From NCBI GenBank assembly GCA_028565715.1, contig JAOXYC010187356.1:1-12456 (forward strand): 12,456 nt of DNA, read 5' to 3'. The stretch is from Phoronis pallida. Taxonomy: Eukaryota; Phoronida; Phoronidae. Below, piece by piece: positions 9,301-12,456 of this stretch (its first letter is position 1; each line of letters opens with the position of its first letter). The position numbers were made by a program, and so were the translations under genes. The notes under the pieces are model-generated. The model was not told the origin of the DNA and searched no databases. It saw only the letters and a program-made list of their open reading frames with translations.

Positions 9301-12138
9301 AAGTCTGGCAATGGGACCAAGACGTCCTGAACGTAACTCGAGTTTAATATCGCTGAAGTAGATATCCAGCTCCCTCTTACATGGTGCGTCAGGTTTACAA
9401 TTACGGTCGTTGATGGTGTGAACCTGCCAGGTACTGAAGTCACAGTCCTTAGCCAACAGGTAGGTACACTGGCCTTGGAAGGCATACACCTTACTGTCGA
9501 AGGTACGGTAATGGTCCTGTCCCCAGGCGGCACACCAAGCTTCATTGGAGTCAACAGGGTGTGCTGGTGAAAAAGGGATATGTTTCAATTACTTGAGTGA
9601 TAATTTATTAGACAAACTCAAAATCATTGTTGCTTTTTGAACTAAGAAGTACTTGCCAAATACTAGTGGCCTAGATACAAAAGTATATTTGCCAATCTTC
9701 GTGGCACAACTTTTGAACTTTTAATGAGAAATTTTTTATCTTTTATAAAAACGTGTCATTTTACATTGTTTTATCTACTTATTGGTTTGGTCATTTGCAG
9801 AATATTCTAAGTACAGTGCTGAATTTTCATGTAACAAAAAACTTTTTAAGATGTATAATTGAACTTGATGGTAATGATATATCTCTTCCTTATTTCTGTT
9901 AGCTTCAAAGCGAAATTTCAGTATAAGATAGCACGTCAAAGAAACTTACTTGGTGTTCCAATGGTTGTGGGAGGTAGTGTAGGTGCAGCTGTCGTTGGTG
10001 TTGGAATGATGACAACATTTGGCTTACAGTCTGGGATGACCTTAGATGGTGACCACACACCCAGGTGGTTACAGGTGTACTTGGCGGATGCTGGAGATTC
10101 AAACACATGACCTGGAGCAAAAAACAACAAAATTGCCAAATTCTTTCTTTCTTTCTTCTTTTTTGTGCAAATGCTAAATAAATGTTTTAAAATCTCAGCA
10201 ATTCAATTGCTCGAAAAAACAATTAGCCTACTTAAAAGCAGTGGTTATTAAATCTTGTATGATGTATTAAGATGTCAAGTTTAAAAAACAATAATCAATA
10301 AATGACACAGTAACAAATATTACCTGGGTTACATGTGACTGTACACACTGTCTTGGAGTGGTCCGCCGTACAGCTGATTTTACCATTCCTGGGGGCGGAT
10401 GGTTCCCGACAGATACCTGTGGCTGCAAGTATACAATTGACAATAATCAACAAACCTTCACATTTATTTTTTTTTTAATTTATAAATAACATTCCCAGCT
10501 TATCAGTAACAGATGACCAGGCTGTTTAGGTTATACAACAGAGCTTATTACTCAATAAACTAGCTGACTGTTGTTCATTTAAATTGGTGTAGAATGAGGA
10601 TTAGCCCTAGGAGTTAGAATAGTCTATTGTATTCTTCTTGTTATTGTTCAATACACTATTCAGTGACTGACCCTACATCTCATGGTTGGTTAAGTTATGT
10701 AACATTCACTAAACACAAGGCTGTAGTACAATTTGAGAGTCAACAAGTCAACCTGCTCAACAGCTCAAGGAGATCAGAAAACTGCAAAAGGGGACTGCAG
10801 GTATGGAAATTAATAATGGAGCCATTCATTGGTCAGGAAAAAACTGTTAGAAAAGAAAATGTTTTAACATATTAAAATAAGTCTATCACTGTCCCCTTAC
10901 TAAACCTGGACGGATAAACAATCTCCTGGCTGAAACTGAAAGTGAACCCTGTCCCTGTCCTAAGAAAAATGCAAAATCGTTGTAACCGCTTAAAATAAAA
11001 TATACCGGACGGTGATAAACTAGACCCCCAAAACAGTTAATGGGAGACGGCCCAGGTCCCAGCGCGGGGGTCCGAAGAAAAAAGACCCAATTAATCAACC
11101 GGTTACCCTCGATTCGTGCCTTTGGAGCCTTTGGAGTGAAATAGCGGCCCCAGGCCAGCGGCCAGTCGACTCACGGTGAGTGGTCAACAATTTAACCTAA
11201 ATCAGCGTTCAATTGCAACAAAACATAACACAATTGTCCTGAAGGGTACCTAACATTGTAACAAAACTAAATATAAACTCACAACCATTCCAATAATCGA
11301 CGATTTACTTGATTTGATTGGATATCAACAGATCAATAGAAAAATCAGGGTCAGCTGTTGGTTGAAAATGGCCGCCAAGAGACATTGAAGAGAGACATCT
11401 AGCGGACAAATAATTTTCATTTATTTGATTGCGATTTACCCCCGCGATTTACCAGTACAAAATGCACCGACATCCCAAACGATTGGCGATTTTTTAACTG
11501 TCTAGTGAAGTTAAGAACATCAAACAGGAATAGTTCACAAAAATGCATATTCTTTACTTTTTTGACATTATGGGACTATTTGCGCCAAGTGAAAATCACG
11601 ATGTAAGCCATCGGCATTTCAAAATAATCTTTTATTTCCAATTTTCGCTCTGGCTGAAAAGTGTGTCACTTACATATACAGGTTGGCCAGGGAAGATTAT
11701 CTAGCCACGCGCCATCATACTGGTCACAGTCGTCCAAGACCTCTGTCTGACCTGTCGCGAACTTGTAGCCATTCTTACACTTGGCAGTGCACGAACTAAA
11801 ATACAAATAAATGCATGCTTTATCACTTTTCAAAAATTTACTAAAATACAATATGACAAATGAAAACAACCACCAAAGAGTCGCAGTGCGAGCTGACATT
11901 GAAAAGTATTTGCAAAATCAGTAAAACTGGTACTGCCAGAAGGATATGAAGTTAAGTGATTTTTTTTCTTTTAACTGATTGAGTGAATATTATTAATGCT
12001 TCTGCCAATGACATTCAACTAGAATGTGAACGTTTAAAAAATCAAATTTGAAATTAACTCACAGATACATCCCATCGTTATAGCAATCGACGAGTCCGTT
12101 CTTTGGTGGGTCTCTTGGTTTGCATAATCCGTTTTCAA
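81..12138 (-). CDS. Secreted VWF/gel-forming-mucin-like protein with CCP domains (22 exons, partial at both ends)
   Basis: The sequence shows 22 minus-strand exons (joined extents listed below, 12063-12138 down to 81-343) with GT..AG borders and matching phases, giving 1,195 open codons. Domain order is CCP-CCP-Thr/Pro linker-VWD1-C8-TIL-E-VWD2-C8-TIL-E-TIL-E-VWD3-C8(partial). From VWD1 on, this is the D1-D2-D'-D3 layout of von Willebrand factor and gel-forming mucins, which are secreted, cysteine-rich and polymerise through disulfides. Function here is inferred: an extracellular polymeric glycoprotein, such as a mucus, clotting or matrix component. N-glycosylation sequons are visible (NAS and NRT in VWD1, NNT in VWD2, NFS in TIL2, NET in E2). 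The 5' end, signal peptide of the long form and C-terminus lie outside the window, so orthology cannot be settled. An internal signal-peptide exon raises the alternative of two adjoining genes. Confidence 0.88.
591..698. repeat. Imperfect direct repeat of about 40 bp
   Basis: Copies at 591-630 and 657-698 share GTTTGATCTTTTGAAAA and CAAT, plus a diverged GTTTTCC(A/C)ATTT start. They are about 67 bases apart in the intron between the last two exons. The rest of the intron (344-764) shows nothing else. Confidence 0.6.
765..949 (-). CDS. Exon: VWD domain 3, central part
   Basis: Acceptor TTCATAG, donor GGCAAG|GTACTT (phase 0). It encodes [19 protein letters not shown], then [19 protein letters not shown] and [13 protein letters not shown]. 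This one exon covers what two exons cover in VWD2, so one intron was gained or lost between the copies. Confidence 0.9.
1121..1368 (-). CDS. Exon: end of E' and start of VWD domain 3 (D3)
   Basis: Acceptor TTAACAG, donor CCAG|GTAGGA (phase 1). It starts [14 protein letters not shown] (E' strand) and then reads [20 protein letters not shown], with Pro of GDPH replaced by Ser. It continues with [20 protein letters not shown]. The exon border at Thr-Cys matches that of VWD2, which supports duplication of D assemblies. Confidence 0.93.
1448..1663. mobile_element. Foldback element (MITE-like), 216 bp
   Basis: Two arms of about 100 bp (1450-1549 and 1564-1661) are inverted copies, roughly 85% alike by eye, around a 14-base loop. 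Outer ends begin TGATAAAGCTAAATT. Each end is flanked by TA, the duplication expected of Tc1/mariner-type elements. It has no coding capacity and lies in the intron between E' and VWD3. Confidence 0.7.
1825..1964 (-). CDS. Exon: end of TIL' and start of E'
   Basis: Acceptor CTCCAG, donor AAATG|GTAAAT (phase 2, Cys codon TG|T). It encodes [19 protein letters not shown], then [23 protein letters not shown] landmarks (C-x-x-G-C-x-C-x-P-G-F-V-L, C-P-C) and the E opening (Y-Y-E-G-E-F) are clear and close to those of TIL1-E1. Confidence 0.9.
2099..2381. mobile_element. Foldback element (MITE-like), 283 bp
   Basis: The outer 25 bases of each end are perfect inverted copies (TTAAAGATACTGTCTCTGCA and five further bases). 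A second matching block (TTTGTTGAACA...AACTTACTTGCAT) lies inward at about 2140-2163 and 2281-2306. The right arm carries an extra insert of about 36 bases. TTAA lies at both borders, which would fit a piggyBac-type target, though TA borders are equally readable. The loop holds a small hairpin, CCGAT-TTT-ATCGG (2216-2228). Confidence 0.7.
2557..2722 (-). CDS. Exon: end of E2 and first part of TIL' (D')
   Basis: Acceptor CTTACAG, donor CTTAAG|GTAAGT (phase 0). It begins [20 protein letters not shown] and continues with [19 protein letters not shown] second TIL directly after an E module, with no VWD between, is the D' arrangement of VWF and gel-forming mucins. No dibasic furin site lies between D2 and D'; the only RxxR is RGAR, inside the E2 strand. 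Confidence 0.9.
2985..3222 (-). CDS. Exon: complete TIL domain 2 and start of E2
   Basis: Acceptor TTGTAG, donor ACATG|GTGAGA (phase 2, Cys codon TG|T). Unlike TIL1 and TIL', this TIL is uninterrupted: [37 protein letters not shown], then CIAQKDCPC. It is followed by the E start [18 protein letters not shown]. Sequons NFS and NET are present. Confidence 0.93.
3223..3562. other. Intron without further features
   Basis: AT-rich intron between C8-2 and TIL2. I see no exon, repeat or structured element on either strand. Confidence 0.6.
3563..3733 (-). CDS. Exon: second half of C8 domain 2
   Basis: Acceptor CTCTCAG, donor TGCG|GTATGG (phase 1). It reads [20 protein letters not shown], then [13 protein letters not shown] and [10 protein letters not shown]. 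Every C8 landmark of C8-1 is present (V-D-x-x-x-F/Y, C-x-x-D-x-C, Y-A-x-x-C, W-R, final Cys). The longest open frames here on other frames and on the plus strand are shadows. Confidence 0.93.
3734..4129. other. Intron without further features
   Basis: AT-rich intron splitting C8-2. I see homopolymer-rich sequence and nothing else. Confidence 0.6.
4130..4326 (-). CDS. Exon: end of VWD2 and first half of C8 domain 2
   Basis: Acceptor TCTGAAAAGACAG-type tract ending in CAG at 4327 (sense strand TTTTCAG), donor GCAG|GTATGG (phase 1). It encodes [26 protein letters not shown], and [20 protein letters not shown]. This joins the acidic loop and the terminal N-x-W-K of VWD2 to the first cysteines of C8-2. 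Confidence 0.9.
4327..5232. other. Two introns flanking the exon at 4706-4821, without further features
   Basis: The introns at 4327-4705 and 4822-5232 are AT-rich. The open frames in them are short and have no splice or family support. Confidence 0.55.
4706..4821 (-). CDS. Exon: VWD domain 2, third part with degenerate LGLC motif
   Basis: Acceptor TTTAG, donor GGCAG|GTGAGG (phase 2). It encodes [20 protein letters not shown] and then [13 protein letters not shown]. The usual Cys-Gly-Leu-Cys is Leu-Gly-Leu-Cys here. NNT is a possible N-glycosylation site. Confidence 0.9.
5233..5358 (-). CDS. Exon: VWD domain 2, second part
   Basis: Acceptor TTTCAG, donor GTCAAG|GTAAAA (phase 0 at both ends), 42 codons. 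It includes [20 protein letters not shown] followed by [16 protein letters not shown]. These are the V-x-V-N-G and following strands common to VWD domains. Confidence 0.9.
5359..5847. other. Intron with a weak plus-strand frame only
   Basis: A 60-codon plus-strand frame starting ATGGCTACTGAG (5445-5627) has a fair start context but is Lys- and Ile-rich, as expected of AT-rich chance frames. Nothing else is seen. Confidence 0.5.
5848..6067 (-). CDS. Exon: end of E1 and start of VWD domain 2 (D2)
   Basis: Acceptor TTTCAG, donor CTGCTG|GTGAGT (phase 0). It begins with the E-module strand [14 protein letters not shown] and runs into [18 protein letters not shown], a textbook VWD opening with Gly-Asp-Pro-His. 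It continues with [18 protein letters not shown]. This is the most canonical VWD start of the three. Confidence 0.95.
6068..6396. other. Intron without further features
   Basis: AT-rich intron inside the E1 module. No repeat or exon is seen. The intron at 6505-6842 is likewise empty. Confidence 0.55.
6397..6504 (-). CDS. Exon: end of TIL1 and start of E1 module
   Basis: Acceptor TTGCAG, donor ACTTG|GTAAGA (phase 2). It encodes [15 protein letters not shown], the TIL ending, then [15 protein letters not shown], the E-module start (Y-x-x-G-E-x-I-x-x-x-C). The donor splits a Cys codon as TG|T, exactly as at the two later E modules. Confidence 0.9.
6843..6966 (-). CDS. Exon: TIL domain 1, first part
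   Basis: Acceptor TTCTAG (phase 1), donor GCTGG|GTGAGT (phase 2). It reads [18 protein letters not shown], then [15 protein letters not shown]. This is the trypsin-inhibitor-like cysteine-rich fold (C-P-x-x-M, C-G-x-x-C-x-x-T-C, C-x-x-G-C-x-C-P-x-G) that follows C8 in D assemblies. It is structural rather than an inhibitor in this setting. Confidence 0.92.
7066..7281 (+). other. Unassigned plus-strand reading frame inside an intron
   Basis: A frame opposite to the host gene runs from a possible acceptor (TTTTTGTTTACCACAAG at 7049-7065) to TGA at 7279. It reads [20 protein letters not shown], later [20 protein letters not shown] and ends MENVKGNWQ. Its base composition and residue mix look more protein-like than other intronic frames, with four Trp and balanced charges. 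There is no good start codon, and I recognise no family. It could be the last exon of a nested gene, a transposon remnant, or chance. Confidence 0.25.
7300..7459 (-). CDS. Exon: second half of C8 domain 1
   Basis: Acceptor ACCAG, donor TGTC|GTGAGT (phase 1). It begins [20 protein letters not shown] and continues through [13 protein letters not shown] to NWRSPNLC. The V-D-P-x-x-Y, C-x-x-D-x-C and final W-R-x-x-x-x-C pattern is diagnostic for the C8 domain of D assemblies. Confidence 0.93.
7729..7853 (-). CDS. Exon: first half of C8 domain 1
   Basis: Acceptor TTTATAG (takes phase 1), donor AATTCA|GTAAGT (phase 0). It encodes [11 protein letters not shown], then [20 protein letters not shown], the conserved Cys-x(n)-Phe-x-x-Cys opening of C8. 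It is the shared acceptor for two upstream exons: VWD1 (split codon Val) and the signal-peptide exon (split codon Phe). In assemblies 2 and 3 this part of C8 is encoded with the end of VWD in a single exon, so the intron here is peculiar to D1. Confidence 0.9.
7983..8037 (-). CDS. Alternative first coding exon encoding a signal peptide
   Basis: ATG at 8037-8035 begins [18 protein letters not shown]: a basic n-region, a hydrophobic core of about 14 residues and small residues near the cleavage point, which is a typical secretory signal. It ends at a strong donor (CTT|GTAAGT) in phase 1. Joined to the C8-1 exon at 7853, the split codon becomes Phe and the frame stays open for 880 codons to the window edge. 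An in-frame TAG lies seven codons upstream of the ATG, so this cannot be an internal exon in that frame. I infer an internal promoter making a secreted product that begins at C8-1, or the true start of a separate gene. No clear TATA box is visible upstream (8038-8340). An acceptor-like TTCTCAG just before 8066 could belong to a 5'UTR intron or leader addition. Confidence 0.6.
8374..8379 (-). terminator. Candidate polyadenylation signal AATAAA
   Basis: The minus strand reads GGAATAAAACT about 60 nt downstream of the TAG that follows VWD1. It would serve a truncated transcript ending after VWD1. The surrounding intron is AT-rich, so a chance match is quite possible. No clear GU-rich downstream element was identified. 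Confidence 0.25.
8444..8591 (-). CDS. Exon: end of VWD domain 1, with CGLC motif; alternative terminal exon possible
   Basis: Acceptor CTATAG (phase 0). It encodes [19 protein letters not shown] and then [10 protein letters not shown], the Cys-Gly-Leu-Cys motif, the acidic Asn/Asp calcium-site-like loop and the closing F-x-x-x-W of a VWD domain. The donor GGAG|GTTAGG is weak at +3 and gives phase 1, which joins the C8-1 exon correctly. If it is not spliced, translation reads two glycines and stops at TAG (8441-8439), within the donor itself. The exon is therefore either internal or terminal, and splicing is favoured because C8 follows VWD in this family. Confidence 0.82.
8592..8907. other. 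Intron without further features
   Basis: A-rich intron within VWD1. No structured element or exon is visible. Confidence 0.55.
8908..9030 (-). CDS. Exon: middle of VWD domain 1
   Basis: Acceptor TTGTAG, donor GTTGAG|GTGAGT (phase 0 at both ends), 41 codons. It contains [20 protein letters not shown] and [14 protein letters not shown]. The hydrophobic strand followed by V-x-W-D-G is the standard central part of a VWD domain, and it matches the corresponding parts of VWD2 (KVMWDG) and VWD3 (TLQWDKG). Confidence 0.88.
9292..9563 (-). CDS. Exon: start of VWD domain 1 (D1)
   Basis: Acceptor CACCAG (phase 1), donor GGCAAG|GTGAGA (phase 0), 90 full codons. It encodes [20 protein letters not shown] followed by [11 protein letters not shown], the entry of a VWD domain. 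The family signature GDPHYxTFDG is altered here to [10 protein letters not shown]. The later [20 protein letters not shown] segment is the usual beta-sheet core. It sits directly after the Thr/Pro linker. Confidence 0.9.
9564..9949. other. Intron with a weak direct repeat
   Basis: Two similar segments containing TTGCCAA and a GTGGC end lie near 9653-9671 and 9690-9706. They are short and diverged, so they may be chance. Nothing else is seen. Confidence 0.35.
9950..10111 (-). CDS. Exon: second half of CCP2 and Thr/Pro-rich linker
   Basis: Acceptor CTCCAG, donor CCA|A then GTAAGT (phase 1, exon 162 nt). The first part ends CCP2 ([14 protein letters not shown] and IPDC). It then reads [14 protein letters not shown], a short mucin-like linker with many possible O-glycosylation sites, before the VWD1 exon. 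The linker is far too short to be a gel-forming mucin PTS domain, so its likely role is a stiff spacer. Confidence 0.85.
10324..10422 (-). CDS. Exon: first half of sushi/CCP domain 2
   Basis: Acceptor TTGCAG, donor CCCAG|GTAATA (phase 1). It encodes [16 protein letters not shown], then VCTVTCNP. The start matches CCP1 (Cys, Pro-x-x-Pro-like run, Asn-Gly, Cys), with the same extra cysteine pair, so the two CCPs look like tandem duplicates although their internal introns differ in position and phase. Confidence 0.85.
10423..11673. other. Largest intron, with a GC-rich island and possible regulatory motifs
   Basis: This 1.25 kb intron lies between CCP1 and CCP2. About 10880-11185 is markedly richer in G and C than the rest (71 of 120 bases at 11041-11160). 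It contains the palindrome ACTCACGGTGAGT (11170-11182) and a repeated GCGATTTACC (11431-11440 and 11444-11453). It may be an inserted repeat or a CpG-type promoter. I found no convincing exon in it. Confidence 0.35.
11362..11408 (-). promoter_or_regulatory. Possible YY1-like and CTCF-like sites
   Basis: The minus strand reads CCGCTAGATGTC, which resembles the CTCF core with two mismatches, and then GGCGGCCATTTT, which resembles the YY1 site GCCGCCATNTT. The two lie within about 45 bases next to the GC-rich island. Matches are imperfect and were judged by eye only. Confidence 0.15.
11674..11795 (-). CDS. Exon: second half of sushi/CCP domain 1
   Basis: Acceptor TTTTAG, donor TATAT|GTAAGT (phase 1). 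It reads [12 protein letters not shown], then [10 protein letters not shown] and WPTC, which are the Cys-Lys-Asn-Gly-Tyr turn, conserved Trp and final Cys of a CCP. With the previous exon this CCP has six cysteines rather than four. The six-Cys form is known from invertebrate and SVEP1-type sushi domains. Confidence 0.85.
12063..12138 (-). CDS. Exon: first half of sushi/CCP domain 1
   Basis: The acceptor follows TTTCAG (phase 1) and the donor is CT|GTGAGT (phase 2). It encodes [17 protein letters not shown] plus GMY, the usual sushi opening of Cys, Pro-x-x-Pro, Asn-Gly and a second Cys. The phase-1 entry fits a CCP module border, so more CCP or other modules probably lie upstream beyond the window. 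CCP domains are extracellular binding or spacer modules. Confidence 0.82.
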
Positions 12139-12456
12139 CTGAAATGTGAAAACATATTAACTGTCAATGAGTTACGGAGACAAAGTTCACAAGAGTCGTA
12201 ATCATACAGCTTTACCTATAAATAATTACTAAATAGTCTGCAAATTTTATTTTTAATTCTTGAGAATTATCGACACTAATTGTTTAATTACCGATTACAT
12301 CCGGGGATAACATTTAGAAACGCATTACTAAAAAATAACTAAAACGCAATTTTTCTATTTTAGTGTTTACTGTTTTATGATGTACATGATTACATTTTGG
12401 GATAATTTGCTTGTTCATTTGATTTTCCGAATCATATGCCGATCAAAACTGTTGAC
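12139..12456. other. Intron running off the right edge
   Basis: AT-rich sequence upstream of the first CCP exon. No further exon could be recognised, so the preceding exon and the long-form start lie outside the window. Confidence 0.5.

Noticed and set aside
10627-10875. Plus-strand 82-codon frame
   Set aside because: It has no ATG start, no recognisable motif and no splice context.
10886-11098. Minus-strand 70-codon frame in the GC-rich island
   Set aside because: It is explained by the GC-rich composition lowering stop frequency. It has no VWD/CCP features and breaks the phase between the CCP exons.
11355-11390. Plus-strand ATGGCCGCC start in the large intron
   Set aside because: The frame stops after six codons. 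The motif is better read as a YY1-like site, and even that is weak.
1-12456. Bacterial operon, tRNA/rRNA genes or CRISPR array
   Set aside because: Split exons with consistent GT..AG borders show eukaryotic gene structure. No cloverleaf, rRNA-like block or spaced repeat array was recognised.

Overview
This window is animal nuclear DNA, probably from an aquatic invertebrate. Short exons lie between AT-rich introns with GT..AG borders, and the gene product is a large secreted multidomain protein. I cannot fix the phylum. The domains belong to the von Willebrand factor (VWF)/gel-forming mucin D-assembly family, but paired sushi (CCP) domains ahead of them are not found in vertebrate VWF or gel-forming mucins.

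Nearly all coding sequence lies on the minus strand, so the gene runs from position 12456 towards 1. I could reconstruct 22 consecutive exons by eye. Every splice border is GT..AG and every phase agrees. Together they give 3,589 nt, or 1,195 complete codons, open throughout. The gene enters the window from the right, with no start codon for the long form here, and leaves it on the left inside a C8 domain.

The protein order is: CCP1 (12138-11674), CCP2 plus a Thr/Pro linker (10422-9950), VWD1 (9563-8444), C8-1 (7853-7300), TIL1-E1 (6966 into 6067), VWD2 (6067-4130), C8-2 (4326-3563), TIL2-E2 (3222 into 2722), TIL'-E' (2722 into 1368), VWD3 (1368-81) and the start of C8-3. This is the D1-D2-D'-D3 order of VWF and gel-forming mucins. 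In those proteins the N-terminal assemblies drive disulfide-linked polymerisation in the secretory pathway.

The most notable feature lies in the intron between VWD1 and C8-1. A small exon at 8037-7983 starts with ATG, encodes a typical signal peptide, has an in-frame stop just upstream, and splices in exactly the phase needed to join the C8-1 exon. The preceding VWD1 exon has a weak donor that contains an in-frame stop, with an AATAAA about 60 nt further on. The locus may therefore make a full-length product, a short C-terminal secreted product from an internal promoter, and a truncated CCP-VWD1 product. It could instead be two abutting genes.

Two introns carry foldback elements that look like non-autonomous DNA transposons (1448-1663 and 2099-2381). 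One intron holds a plus-strand reading frame of unknown origin (7066-7281). The largest intron (10423-11673) contains a GC-rich island. No tRNA, rRNA or CRISPR array was seen.
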